Shown piece after piece: positions 18,621 through 26,724 of a stretch of DNA of 42,156 bases. A program made the position numbers and the translations under genes. Each line of letters begins with the position of its first letter. Position 1 is the stretch's first letter. Source of the DNA: an uncultured Clostridia bacterium (GTDB lineage: Bacteria > Bacillota > Clostridia > Oscillospirales > Ruminococcaceae); NCBI GenBank assembly GCA_947627455.1, contig CANQWC010000018.1, forward strand, positions 1 to 42,156. Direction: 5' to 3'. The notes under the pieces were generated by a model. It had not been told where the DNA came from, made no database searches, and worked only from the letters and a program-made list of their open reading frames with translations.

Positions 18621-18647
18621 AAAGCCCTCGCACCGCGGGGGCTTTTT
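18621..18647 (+). terminator. Terminator of the ribosomal supercluster
   Basis: An 11-bp stem, AAAGCCCTCGC (18621-18631) with GCGGGGGCTTT (18635-18645, one T-G pair), has a 3-nt loop and ends in TTTTT. Confidence 0.88.
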
Positions 18648-18690
18648 CATGCAATATAGCGCCTTTTCCCCGCTGTAAACCAACAGTCGG

Positions 18691-18719
18691 TTGAAAAATT
18701 TTCGGCGATATGGTATCAT
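18691..18719 (+). promoter_or_regulatory. SigA-type promoter of the XRE regulator
   Basis: TTGAAA (18691-18696), a 17-bp spacer and TATCAT (18714-18719), 26 bp before the gene start. The transcript would begin just upstream of the GGGGG ribosome binding site. Confidence 0.75.
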
Positions 18720-18745
18720 CAGGGCATGACAAAGGGGGCAAAGTT

Positions 18746-19576
18746 ATGGATATTACAAAAACAGGCAGCTTTATTGCAGAGCTTCGGCGCGAGCAGGGCC
18801 TCACCCAGAGAAAACTCGCGGAAATAATCGGCGTGACCGACAAGGCAGTCTCGAAGTGGGAGAGAGGTCTGAGCTACCCCGACATAGTGATTTTGCCGAA
18901 GCTCGCCGAGGTTCTGGGCGTCAGCGAGGGCGAAATTCTTCGCGGCGAGAGGCGAAGCGAGAACGCCGAGCCGCAGGAGGTCTCGGAGGCGATGGACTAT
19001 GCACGCGGCGAGATATCGAGAAACAAAAAAACCGTCATCAGAATAGTCATGATAGCCGTCGGATTTTTGGCGGCGCTCGCGGTGATAATTTGTTCGGTCT
19101 GCGACGTCGGTTTGGGCGGCGGCGGGTGGTCGCTTTATACGTCGCTGAGTATTTCGCTCGGCACGGCGGTGGCACTCGGTGCGCTCAGCGGAATCGAAAA
19201 GGGCAGCCCTGTCAGGAGCGCGCTCGCGTCGCTTTCGATTCTGATTATTCCCTATCTCATCGCGATGCAGCTTGTTTCACATGCGCCCGTTGCGAAAATC
19301 GGCGTGCCATGCGCAGTTTTGGCGCTTGCATATTTGTGGGCGAGTTACTTCATCAGCAAAAAATTTCGCGACAGAAAGGGCACCATGCTCGGCATAATTT
19401 TCGCGCTCGCGATTCCGCTTGACCTGCTGATAAATTTAACGGTTTACCTTTTGGTCGCAGAGCCCGACCACGAATTTATCTGGGACGTTATTTCCTGCGT
19501 TGTTTTGGCGATCGCCTCGGCATGCTGTTTTTTGTCGCAAAAATCGGAATATAAAGGCGGCGGGCGGGAAAGATAA
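18746..19576 (+). CDS. XRE-family regulator with a multi-pass membrane domain
   Basis: This 276-residue protein has a Cro/C1-type helix-turn-helix at residues 8-63 (LRREQGLTQRKLAEIIGVTD, then AVSKWERGLSYPD). A charged linker and about five to six hydrophobic helices between residues 98 and 262 follow. Such HTH-plus-membrane proteins are common in Clostridia and may sense membrane or extracytoplasmic signals, but targets and ligands are unknown. The ATG at 18746 follows AAAGGGGGC; the frame opens earlier within the promoter. The next gene is SpoVAC-like, 26 bp downstream, so they may be cotranscribed. Confidence 0.8.
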   Translation: MDITKTGSFIAELRREQGLTQRKLAEIIGVTDKAVSKWERGLSYPDIVILPKLAEVLGVSEGEILRGERRSENAEPQEVSEAMDYARGEISRNKKTVIRIVMIAVGFLAALAVIICSVCDVGLGGGGWSLYTSLSISLGTAVALGALSGIEKGSPVRSALASLSILIIPYLIAMQLVSHAPVAKIGVPCAVLALAYLWASYFISKKFRDRKGTMLGIIFALAIPLDLLINLTVYLLVAEPDHEFIWDVISCVVLAIASACCFLSQKSEYKGGGRER

Positions 19577-19602
19577 TCATAAAATCTGAAAGGAGCGGTT
19601 TT

Positions 19603-20052
19603 ATGAAGCTTTCAAAGACCCAATACGCCGAGATGGCCGCTGAAGCCTCGGCGCCCTCAAAGTCGTGGTTCAACATACCCAAAGCGTTTCTGATCGGCGG
19701 GCTTATATGCGTCGCGGGGGAGGGGATACTCGAGCTCTTCAGCGCGGTCGGGCTTGAAAAGGACAGCGCTGCGGCCTTTACCTCGATAACCCTTGTGATG
19801 TGCTCGGCGATTTTAACGGCGGTAGGGCTTTACCCGAAGGTCGCGAAGCACGGCGGCGCGGGAACGCTTGTGCCGATAACGGGCTTTGCGAACGCGGTGG
19901 TCTCGCCTGCGATTGAATTCAGAACAGAGGGCTGGATTTTGGGCGTCGGCTCAAAAGTTTTCGCGATAGCGGGCCCCGTGATTCTTTACGGCACCGCGGC
20001 GAGCATCGTCTACGGGCTTATTTATTGGGCAGTTAAAACCATCACGGGTTAA
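19603..20052 (+). CDS. spoVAC: SpoVAC-like stage V sporulation protein
   Basis: This 149-residue membrane protein matches SpoVAC. After a short polar N-terminus come a KAFLIGGLIC segment (about residues 27-36), a second helix (58-78), the strongly conserved GAGTLVPITGFANAVVSPAIEF block (about 85-106, given here in overlapping form) and a final glycine-rich helix (115-145). SpoVA proteins form the inner spore-membrane channel that moves calcium-dipicolinate into spores and out at germination. Family operons usually continue with spoVAD and spoVAE, but here a terminator follows directly. It could be a paralogue with another role. Confidence 0.8.
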   Translation: MKLSKTQYAEMAAEASAPSKSWFNIPKAFLIGGLICVAGEGILELFSAVGLEKDSAAAFTSITLVMCSAILTAVGLYPKVAKHGGAGTLVPITGFANAVVSPAIEFRTEGWILGVGSKVFAIAGPVILYGTAASIVYGLIYWAVKTITG

Positions 20053-20084
20053 AAAATCGGGCAGCGAGTGATCGCTGCCCTTTT
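20052..20084. terminator. Bidirectional terminator between convergent genes
   Basis: A perfect 9-bp stem, GGGCAGCGA (20059-20067) with TCGCTGCCC (20072-20080), has a GTGA loop. TTTT follows on the + strand and an A-run (20052-20057) precedes it, giving a T-run on the - strand. It serves the SpoVAC-like gene and the anti-sigma gene. Confidence 0.85.
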
Positions 20085-20111
20085 CGGATCAATGAGCTTT
20101 TTGATTCGGTA

Positions 20112-21194
20112 TCAGTTGAAGTTGAATACAACGCCTTGGATTGTAACGCTTTCTAATTCGTTGACGTCGATGAGCGAGGAAAATCTGCCGTAGCCGCCTC
20201 CGCCGCTGCTGATGATTACAGGATCTGTATAGGAGTAACTCTTCCAATTGGTCGTATAGCTCGTGCCGTCCTTCATGTTGAGGGTGACCTCGCCGAACAC
20301 GTCAAGATATTTATTTTCATCAACGTCGCCCCAGCCGTTCCATGTATCGCCGTCGTCTTTGGTGAGGACAAGGGCGCTCGGCGAAGCTTCGAGGGTATAA
20401 ACTACGCCGTTATGCTCGACAGGCTCGGAATAGCGCGAGGGGATCACCTTGTAGTCGTCGGCGCTGAGAGTAAGGGTGAGCTCGCCGTCATAGATGGGCT
20501 TATGGGTCTTATCAATGCCGTCAAGAACGGTATAGCCGATGTTTTTGAGGGTGAAGGTGAGGTCGCCCTCGAATGGTCTGTCGGTTGAGGTCGCGGAGCA
20601 GTTGACGACCGCGGTTAAAATATCGTCCTCAATCGAGACTACCTCTCCGTTGCCGATGCCGTAGTGCAAGCCGTTGTCAAGCTTTGCGGTCTCATCGTTA
20701 TAAACGTATGCACGTTCGATCCAATAGCCTTCCTCGGGCTTGAGGGCGTCCTCGGGCATCTCATCGGGGAAGCCCATTCCCGCGACGTTTATCTCAACGG
20801 TGGCGTCGATGCTGTATTTTGTCGCGACAACGCTGGTGAACCTTGCCTCGCCGGGCTTAAGCGGCTCGGGGTCGGAATCTTCGGCCGCGGTGGTGACAAG
20901 CTCGGTGCCCTCGGCGACGATATCGACCTTTTTGATCTCCTCGGGAACTCGCAGGGCCTCTTCCTCGTGCTTATACTGCTCGCCGATCCTTGAAAGGTTG
21001 CTGACGCTCGCGGCGATGGTCGCCCCGCCGACGGCAATCACAAGGGCCGCCGCAAGGGATATCGCAAAAATTTTCTTTTTACTCATAATGATTCTCCTCT
21101 CATGACCTAATTCCGAGCGCGTGGGCATAAGGGCTTCTTCGATATAGCGGCCGCTGATTTTTCCGAATTCCTCTGCCGCTTTTTTTCCGTTCAT
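20112..21194 (-). CDS. Putative anti-sigma factor of the adjacent ECF sigma factor
   Basis: This 360-residue protein has a 36-residue polar N-terminal segment, a basic stretch and one membrane helix (about residues 43-62). A long acidic extracytoplasmic part rich in beta-strand-like segments follows. This is the layout of a single-pass anti-sigma factor: cytoplasmic sigma-binding end, membrane anchor, external sensor. The start overlaps the sigma stop as ATGA and has AAGGAG. A second ATG at 21086 (MSKKKIF) also has a strong AGGAG site and would omit the cytoplasmic part. No known sensor domain was recognised; the role rests on context and topology. Confidence 0.7.
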   Translation of the reverse strand: MNGKKAAEEFGKISGRYIEEALMPTRSELGHERRIIMSKKKIFAISLAAALVIAVGGATIAASVSNLSRIGEQYKHEEEALRVPEEIKKVDIVAEGTELVTTAAEDSDPEPLKPGEARFTSVVATKYSIDATVEINVAGMGFPDEMPEDALKPEEGYWIERAYVYNDETAKLDNGLHYGIGNGEVVSIEDDILTAVVNCSATSTDRPFEGDLTFTLKNIGYTVLDGIDKTHKPIYDGELTLTLSADDYKVIPSRYSEPVEHNGVVYTLEASPSALVLTKDDGDTWNGWGDVDENKYLDVFGEVTLNMKDGTSYTTNWKSYSYTDPVIISSGGGGYGRFSSLIDVNELESVTIQGVVFNFN

Positions 21195-21745
21195 AGGTTA
21201 CACTCCTTTTCGGTCAGATAAGCTTTTAGCTTTTTTCTTGTTCTTAAAAGCATCGACTTGACTTTGCTCCCGCTCATTCCGAATTCTTCGGAAATTTCGG
21301 CGATGGTCTCATAGAAAAAGTATCTTTTCACAAAGACCTTTCGCTGTTCGGGCGCAAGTGTCGAAAGAAAGGCGTCGAAGAGGGCCGAAAGGTCTACCCT
21401 GTCGAGCGCGTCGCGCGCCGCGCCGTCGGGCAGAAATTCCTCAAATTCGGTGAGCGAAACCTCAGCGCCGCTGTTTCGCTTTTTCGCGAGGTTATAGTCG
21501 AGCCTCGTAAGCGAAAGATTCCGAACGATCCTGCAAAGATATGCCCGCAAATTTTCGGGCCTCTCGGGAGGGACAGACCTCCAGAGCGCCATCAGGGCGT
21601 CGGAAAAACATTCTTCGGCGTCGCAGTCGGAGCCGACGATTCTCTTTGAAATGCCGAGGCATAGCCCGCGGTATTTCTTATCGGTCTCAGCGACCGCCCT
21701 TTCGTCTCTCTCGAAAAAAAGGGTTATGATGCTTTCGTCCTCCAT
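21191..21745 (-). CDS. ECF-type RNA polymerase sigma factor
   Basis: This 184-residue protein has the two sigma domains of an ECF factor: region 2 (about residues 15-80, with DAEECFSDALMALWRSVPP and AYLCRIVRNLSLTRLDYN) and region 4 (about 120-176, with LAPEQRKVFVKRYFFYETIAEI and the helix-turn-helix MSGSKVKSMLLRTRKKLKAYL, each in parts). It would direct RNA polymerase to a small stress or envelope regulon. The ATG follows AAGGAGTGGAAGC. The anti-sigma gene is translationally coupled downstream. Confidence 0.9.
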   Translation of the reverse strand: MEDESIITLFFERDERAVAETDKKYRGLCLGISKRIVGSDCDAEECFSDALMALWRSVPPERPENLRAYLCRIVRNLSLTRLDYNLAKKRNSGAEVSLTEFEEFLPDGAARDALDRVDLSALFDAFLSTLAPEQRKVFVKRYFFYETIAEISEEFGMSGSKVKSMLLRTRKKLKAYLTEKECNL

Positions 21746-21776
21746 GCTTCCACTCCTTTTTGCCTTTCATAAATTA

Positions 21777-21804
21777 AGTAGGTTTGCGGGCGCGCTCGGT
21801 TGCA
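21777..21804 (-). promoter_or_regulatory. Possible ECF-type autoregulatory promoter
   Basis: Reading the - strand, TGCAACC (21804-21798) is followed after 15 bp by CCTACT (21782-21777), about 32 bp before the sigma start. ECF promoters commonly carry an AAC element at -35 with about 16 bp to a short -10. The match is suggestive only. Confidence 0.35.
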
Positions 21805-21839
21805 TTAAAAAGAAAATTTTTTGTGATCATATAAATCAA

Positions 21840-21866
21840 CGGCCCGACAACTTAGCTGCCGAGCCG
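21840..21866 (-). terminator. Hairpin after the Ig-like lipoprotein gene
   Basis: A 12-bp stem (21840-21851 with 21855-21866, containing several G-U pairs in the - strand RNA) has a TAA loop. It lies just beyond the lipoprotein stop. The sequence after the stem on the - strand is only moderately T-rich, so termination efficiency is uncertain. Confidence 0.45.
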
Positions 21867-21877
21867 CTTTTTCGGGT

Positions 21878-23554
21878 TTATTCTATTGTGAACTCCGCCA
21901 TCGCGACGGCGAGATCCGTGCCCCCGCCGCTTTCGTTTTCAAACAGGCCGTTTGAAGGGCTGAAGCTCTTCACAAGGGCATATTCGCCCTCGGGCAGGCT
22001 GCCGTAGAGGCTCTCCCAGTTGACCTCAAAGCTCTGCGATTCGCCGATCGGCAGGGCGTAAAGCTCGAGGGTCATGGTGCCGTAGTCGGTGGTCTCCATG
22101 AGGGTGTACCAATTCCCGTCGACCTTTCGCCAAAGGCTGTAATCCGCGCCGAACTCGGCGGGTGAGGTGCTGTTGTTTGTGACGGTAAATCTTAAAGAAG
22201 TCGGGGTGACGCTTTCCTGCTCGGCCGACATTTCGATGCCGAAAGAGGGCGTGACGTTGCTTTTTGTCTTGAGGGTTCCCGCGGGGATAGGCTCGCCGAA
22301 ATCGCCGACGGTGAACTCGGCGCCCGCAAAGATTCTTTCATCGCTTTTTTCAAAATAGAACTCGACGACATAGCGGTACTCGCCGTTTTCGAGGCGGCCG
22401 TAAAGCCCGCCCCAGCTCTTTACAAAGTCGAGCGTATCGCCCGCTTCGAGCCACATCGAGGGGCAGGGGAATGTTAAGTCGGGGTCGGTGAGAACGTCGT
22501 GCCAAACGCCGTCGATTTTGCGCTGAAGCGGCTTGTCGTCTTTATAAAGAACGTCCCTGTCGGTGTTGTTTTTATAGACAACGCTCGCGCCCCAAGAATG
22601 TGCGTCAGATATCTCAACGGAATAGTCGGTTTGCTGATCGAGCTCCTGAACGGCCGAAACCTGCCCGACGCTGCCCTTTTCCTGCTTCGGGTTTTCGTCT
22701 TGCGCGGGCGATGAGCTTTCGGGGGCTTTGCCGAAGGTGACAAACTCGGCGTTTGAAAAATCGAAAACTCCGCTTCCGACGGTGATTATATCGCTGAATT
22801 TGTTGCCACGAAGGTCGCTCATCACAACGCGGTAGGTGCCGTCGTAGAGCTCGCCGTATTTGCGCGTCCACTCGAGCGTGATTTCGGCTTCTTCGCCCGA
22901 GGCGACGGTGTATTCGCCGTCGGCAGCCTCGTCGTTAATCGGCGAGATTAAATATTCGTCGTCGCCGTCGATGAGGTGAAGCTCGCAGTCGTAGGGTATA
23001 ATCGCGGTCTCGCTGAGGTTGTTTTTGAAGCTGAATGTCGCGCCGAGGCTCGTGAAAGAGTTGTTTTTCGCGGTGAATTCATAGTCGTCGGTCGCGATGA
23101 TCGCCTCATCGAGCAGCGTGAGAAGATACAGCGGCCTTGCGCGAAATTCAGAGTATTTTCCGCCTGAGAGCTTCACCCAGAGGGTGTCCGCGTCGTCGGG
23201 GTTTGCGTAAATTTCCGAGCCGAGCGAGCCGCTGAAATTAGCCTCGCCGTCTTTTGTGGCAAGCTCAGATTGGTCTACCTCCGATGTCACCTCGCCCGCG
23301 AGAGAAAACCCCTCGGGCAGGCTTTCAACCCCTTTGCCCATTGTCAGATAGGTTCTTCCGCCCCAAACGATCATCGGGCGGCAATCGCTGACTGCCGCGT
23401 CGGCGCCGTCTTCCGACTCTGGCACGGGGAGAATCGCCTCGGCTTTCGGCGCGAAGCCCGCGTTGAGGTCGGAGGTAACAAGGTTTTCAGCCCCCTCAGA
23501 ACCGCAGGAGCAGAGCATCAGCCCCGCAAGAAAGATCGCAAAAATCATTTTCAT
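21878..23554 (-). CDS. Large lipoprotein with Ig-like repeats
   Basis: This 558-residue protein has an LCSC lipobox (lipidated Cys near residue 17). The mature part has an N-terminal region (about 60-150) containing MGKGVESLPEGF and LGSEIYANPDDADTLWV, then three similar beta-rich segments (about 155-275, 312-425 and 430-558). Each repeat has a FxVxNN/YKNNT-like strand, a W or L-polar strand and a closing LYG.L..G.YR motif (KYGELYDGTYR, GGLYGRLENGEYR, ESLYGSLPEGEYA). The pattern resembles bacterial Ig-like domains of the Big_14 type, but the assignment is from memory of the pattern. Probably a surface-exposed binding or sensing protein; function unknown. It follows AAAGGAG. Confidence 0.75.
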   Translation of the reverse strand: MKMIFAIFLAGLMLCSCGSEGAENLVTSDLNAGFAPKAEAILPVPESEDGADAAVSDCRPMIVWGGRTYLTMGKGVESLPEGFSLAGEVTSEVDQSELATKDGEANFSGSLGSEIYANPDDADTLWVKLSGGKYSEFRARPLYLLTLLDEAIIATDDYEFTAKNNSFTSLGATFSFKNNLSETAIIPYDCELHLIDGDDEYLISPINDEAADGEYTVASGEEAEITLEWTRKYGELYDGTYRVVMSDLRGNKFSDIITVGSGVFDFSNAEFVTFGKAPESSSPAQDENPKQEKGSVGQVSAVQELDQQTDYSVEISDAHSWGASVVYKNNTDRDVLYKDDKPLQRKIDGVWHDVLTDPDLTFPCPSMWLEAGDTLDFVKSWGGLYGRLENGEYRYVVEFYFEKSDERIFAGAEFTVGDFGEPIPAGTLKTKSNVTPSFGIEMSAEQESVTPTSLRFTVTNNSTSPAEFGADYSLWRKVDGNWYTLMETTDYGTMTLELYALPIGESQSFEVNWESLYGSLPEGEYALVKSFSPSNGLFENESGGGTDLAVAMAEFTIE

Positions 23555-23576
23555 ATTTCAACACTCCTTTACCTGT

Positions 23577-23605
23577 AATACGCGCGGCGAGGGCAAAATA
23601 TTGCA
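23577..23605 (-). promoter_or_regulatory. Possible promoter of the Ig-like lipoprotein gene
   Basis: On the - strand TGCAAT (23605-23600) is separated by 17 bp from CGTATT (23582-23577), which ends 22 bp before the gene. It resembles the element before the neighbouring ECF gene (TGCAAC) and could place this lipoprotein in the ECF regulon. Weak evidence. Confidence 0.25.
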
Positions 23606-23610
23606 TCTGA

Positions 23611-23641
23611 TTAAAAAATTCCGCAGATCACTCCGCGGAAT
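23611..23641 (-). terminator. Terminator overlapping the end of tadA
   Basis: On the - strand ATTCCGC pairs with GCGGAAT (23641-23635 with 23624-23618), followed by T residues (complement of the A-run at 23613-23618). The tadA stop codon lies in the loop. Confidence 0.75.
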
Positions 23642-24113
23642 CGGGTTTGTTCTTTTTTGTCTGCCGAAGCTCTCTGAAAAAATCGCTCAAAAGCGCGGCG
23701 CATTCGCCCTCAAGAACCCCTGAAACGGCCTCGGGCTTGTGGTTATAGCCGAGCTCAAACATCTTCTGAACAGATTCGACCGAGCCCGCCTTATGATCGC
23801 TTGCGCCGTAGACCACCCGTTCGATTCGCGAGTTTATTATCGCGCCCGCGCACATCGGGCAGGGCTCGAGGGTCACAAAAAGGTCGCAGCCGAGAACCCG
23901 CCAGCCGCCGAGGGTTTTGCTTGCCTCGTCGAGGGCGATGATTTCGGCGTGGGCGAGGGGAGATTTTGCGGTCTCGCGGCGGTTGAAGCCCCTGCCGACG
24001 ATTTCGCCCGTAGATTTTTTCACGACGACAGCGCCGACGGGCGTTTCGCCGAGGCTTGCGGCAATTTTCGCGAGCTCTATCGCCTCGCGCATGTATTCTT
24101 CGTCAGATCTCAT
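23628..24113 (-). CDS. tadA: tRNA-specific adenosine deaminase
   Basis: This 161-residue zinc deaminase converts A34 to inosine in tRNA-Arg(ACG). The catalytic HAE (residues 55-57) and PCPMC (84-88) motifs are intact, and the C-terminal region (LSDFFRELR) is typical of TadA rather than other cytidine/deoxycytidylate deaminases. It overlaps the end of recR by 11 bases, so it is cotranscribed with dnaX-ybaB-recR. In Bacillus tadA lies upstream of this cluster, not at its end. Confidence 0.93.
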   Translation of the reverse strand: MRSDEEYMREAIELAKIAASLGETPVGAVVVKKSTGEIVGRGFNRRETAKSPLAHAEIIALDEASKTLGGWRVLGCDLFVTLEPCPMCAGAIINSRIERVVYGASDHKAGSVESVQKMFELGYNHKPEAVSGVLEGECAALLSDFFRELRQTKKNKPDSAE

Positions 24114-24714
24114 TTCGGTTTTCGAGCGCTTTATATAGCGTCACCTCGTCGGCGTATTCAAGAATCGCGCCTATCGGAAGCCCGAACGCGAGCCTTGTGA
24201 CCTTTACGCCGAGGGGCTTCAGAAGCTTTGAAATGTACATCGCAGTGGCCTCGCCCTCGGGTGTCGGGTTGGTCGCCATTATTACCTCCGCAACGCCGCC
24301 GTTCTGAATCCTCTTTAAAAGCTCGGTGATTCGGAGCTTGTCGGGGGTGATGCCGTCAATCGGCGAAATAAGCCCGTGAAGAACGTGATATACGCCGTTA
24401 TATTCGCGGGTGCGCTCAAAGGCGGAGACGTCCTTCGGCCCCTCGACAACGCAGATGGTAGAGCGGTCGCGGCGTTCGTCGTCGCAAATCGGGCAGACCT
24501 CTTTATCGGTGAGGTTCTGGCATATTTTGCAGGCGTGAACAGTCTTGTGAGCGCGCACAATGGCGTCGGCAAAGGCCTTGGCCTCGTCCTCAGACATCGA
24601 CATCACAAAGTAGGCAAGCCTTTGGGCGGTCTTCATGCCGATACCGGGCAGCTTTGCGAACTGCTCAGCCAAAAGGGTCAGCGGGAGGGCGCCCGAACCG
24701 TTCGGCGTGCCCAT
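24103..24714 (-). CDS. recR: Recombination protein RecR
   Basis: This 203-residue protein has the [20 protein letters not shown] helix-hairpin-helix near residues 15-34. A four-Cys zinc motif follows (CKIC and CPIC), then the Toprim domain starting at [10 protein letters not shown] and the C-terminal [17 protein letters not shown]. RecR works with RecO to load RecA at gapped DNA. The start codon overlaps the ybaB stop as TGATG, and no independent ribosome binding site is evident, so translation is probably coupled. Confidence 0.96.
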   Translation of the reverse strand: MGTPNGSGALPLTLLAEQFAKLPGIGMKTAQRLAYFVMSMSEDEAKAFADAIVRAHKTVHACKICQNLTDKEVCPICDDERRDRSTICVVEGPKDVSAFERTREYNGVYHVLHGLISPIDGITPDKLRITELLKRIQNGGVAEVIMATNPTPEGEATAMYISKLLKPLGVKVTRLAFGLPIGAILEYADEVTLYKALENRNEI

Positions 24715-25058
24715 CAGAACAGACCCGCCATATTCATTCCGCCCGTGATTTTGCCCATTCCGTCGTTGTTTTCGGTCTCGATGTTCTTCAAAACCTCGTT
24801 GACCGCGCTTGCGATGAGGTCTTCAAGCATCTCGGGGTCTTCGGGGTCGATGACCTCGGGCTTGATCTTCACCGAAAGAACCTCGCGGGCGCCGTTCATT
24901 GTGATTTCAACCGCGCCGCCGCCGACCGAGGCATTGAACTCCTTGGCCGAAAATTCCTCCTGAAAAGCGGCCATATCCTCCTGCATCTTCTGCGCCTGGC
25001 GGATGACCTGATTCATATTCGAGGGCTGCTGCATACTCTGAGGTATTCTTGCTTTCAT
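24714..25058 (-). CDS. ybaB: YbaB/EbfC-family nucleoid-associated protein
   Basis: This 114-residue protein has the family pattern: a long N-terminal helix ([20 protein letters not shown]), then strands with the [20 protein letters not shown] segment and a C-terminal helix and Gly/Met-rich end. Homologues form dimers that bind DNA and bridge the nucleoid. Its place between dnaX and recR is the usual one. The ATG follows AAGGAG. Confidence 0.94.
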   Translation of the reverse strand: MKARIPQSMQQPSNMNQVIRQAQKMQEDMAAFQEEFSAKEFNASVGGGAVEITMNGAREVLSVKIKPEVIDPEDPEMLEDLIASAVNEVLKNIETENNDGMGKITGGMNMAGLF

Positions 25059-25079
25059 TTTTAATCTCCTTAACTTGTT

Positions 25080-26699
25080 CTATTCCTCGTCGACGGGAAT
25101 GTCGGCGCTTTTTGCTCGCTGTATAAGCTCTTCAACAGGGTCGCCGCCCGACTTTTCGGGGGCGGGCGAATCGCTCGCCGATTTAGCGAGGATTGTATAG
25201 TTTATTCCCGTGATTTCAAGAGCCGCTTTTTTAAGTGACGCGGCGTTCTCGGCCTTTTTGAACAGCCCGAGGAAGAATTTGTTCCGCACGAGAATCATAA
25301 GCTTCTCGCCCGAGACATAGGCCTCAGACCCCTGAAGAGCGCCTGCGCACCCGGGGTTTTCGGTCGTGAGGCGGTCGAGTATCTCCTCCCACCTTGCAAA
25401 GCGCTGAAGCTCGCCCGATTTTTTCGGCTCGGGCTGATCGCTCGGGCTCGGCTCGGCGGGTCGCTCGATTTGCGGCTCGGGCAGGGGCTCGTGCTGCTGT
25501 TTTTTGGGCGATGATTTCGGTGGCTCATAGCCGCCCGCTTTGAGGTTTTCTATTTCTCGCTCGAGGGCCGCGATTCGGTTTTCAAGTGCCGATGTGTCAG
25601 CCCCGTAGCCCTCGGCCCTGCGGAATGTGCAAAGCTTCACGACCGACATTTCAAACTCTGTTCGCTTTGAAACCGCCCTCGGCAGGGCTTCGGCGCAGTC
25701 CTGCAAGACTTCGAGCTTCGAGAGGATCTCGCCCAAAGAGAGCTTTTCGGCGACGGCTTTGAGGCGCTCGGCCTCGCCGTCGAGGCAGGAGATGAGCTCG
25801 GGCTTTGTCGGCACGGTTTTTATCAGCATCAGGTTTCTTATCTGGGTCAGAAGCTCGTCGCAGAGGCGGGTCATGTCCTTCGACTTTGAGTAAAGGTCGT
25901 CGACGGTCGTGATGGCGCGCGCGGTGTCGCCGTCGGCCGCCGCCTCGATTATGTCGAAGAGATAATCCCTTCCCGCGATGCCCGCGGCGTCGGAGACCGC
26001 TTCGGCGTCAATGTGCTCGGAAAAAGCTATGCACTGGTCCAGAAGCGATAGCGCGTCTCGCATTGCGCCGTCGGAAAGCCGAGCGATGAGCGCAGCGCCG
26101 TCGCGGTGAAGGTCGATATTTTCCTTCTCGGCGATGTATAAAAGCCGCTCAACGATGTCCTCCTCGCGAATCCTGCGGAAGTCAAACCGCTGGCAGCGAG
26201 AGATTATCGTCGCGGGGACCTTGTGGACCTCGGTGGTCGCGAGAATGAATTTTATGTGCTCGGGGGGCTCCTCCATGATCTTTAAAAGCGCGTTGAAAGC
26301 CGCGTTCGAGAGCATGTGAACCTCGTCGATGATATAGACTTTATAGCGGCAGAGCTCGGGGGTGTAGATCGCGGAGTCGCGCAGCTCGCGGATATCGTCG
26401 ACGCCCGTGTTCGAGGCGGCGTCGATCTCAACGATGTCTGAAAGAGCGCCCGCGTCGGCGGCCTTGCAGATGTCGCATTCGAGGCAGGGCTTGCCGCCCT
26501 GAGGGTTTCGGCAGTTTATCGCCTTGGCGAGGATTCTTGCGCAGGTAGTCTTTCCCGTCCCCCGCGAACCGGTGAAGAGATAGGCGTGGGCGGTTTTCTG
26601 CTCCTCGACCTGTTTTGAAAGAGTGGCGGTGATATGCGGTTGAGAGACCACATCGTCAAAGGTCATCGGTCGCCATTTTCTGTAGAGAGCCGTATACAT
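25080..26699 (-). CDS. dnaX: DNA polymerase III subunit gamma/tau
   Basis: This 539-residue clamp-loader ATPase has Walker A GSRGTGKT (44-51), four zinc cysteines (C63, C72, C75, C78), Walker B with DEVH (125-128), sensor 1 near ATTE (154-157) and the SRC arginine-finger motif (168-170). An AAA+ lid and oligomerisation domain follow, then a Pro/Glu/Lys-rich linker (about 425-460) and a tau-like C-terminal domain. The start at 26699 (MYTALYRKWRP) matches the family and follows GGTGAGG; the frame extends 36 codons upstream into the SRP RNA gene. No clear A-AAA-AAG slip site for a gamma form was seen. Confidence 0.96.
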   Translation of the reverse strand: MYTALYRKWRPMTFDDVVSQPHITATLSKQVEEQKTAHAYLFTGSRGTGKTTCARILAKAINCRNPQGGKPCLECDICKAADAGALSDIVEIDAASNTGVDDIRELRDSAIYTPELCRYKVYIIDEVHMLSNAAFNALLKIMEEPPEHIKFILATTEVHKVPATIISRCQRFDFRRIREEDIVERLLYIAEKENIDLHRDGAALIARLSDGAMRDALSLLDQCIAFSEHIDAEAVSDAAGIAGRDYLFDIIEAAADGDTARAITTVDDLYSKSKDMTRLCDELLTQIRNLMLIKTVPTKPELISCLDGEAERLKAVAEKLSLGEILSKLEVLQDCAEALPRAVSKRTEFEMSVVKLCTFRRAEGYGADTSALENRIAALEREIENLKAGGYEPPKSSPKKQQHEPLPEPQIERPAEPSPSDQPEPKKSGELQRFARWEEILDRLTTENPGCAGALQGSEAYVSGEKLMILVRNKFFLGLFKKAENAASLKKAALEITGINYTILAKSASDSPAPEKSGGDPVEELIQRAKSADIPVDEE

Positions 26700-26724
26700 A
26701 ATCCTCACCGCCTTTTTAAAATAA

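Noticed and set aside
18856-19422. 188-codon frame overlapping the XRE regulator
   Set aside because: It has the Arg/Gly/Ala-rich composition of an out-of-frame translation and the overlapping gene has a clear HTH and membrane helices.
25200-25260. Possible programmed frameshift site in dnaX (A-run near the 3' end)
   Set aside because: The reading frame is AAA-AAA-G preceded by T, not the A-AAA-AAG heptamer, and it lies too close to the C-terminus to make a gamma form.
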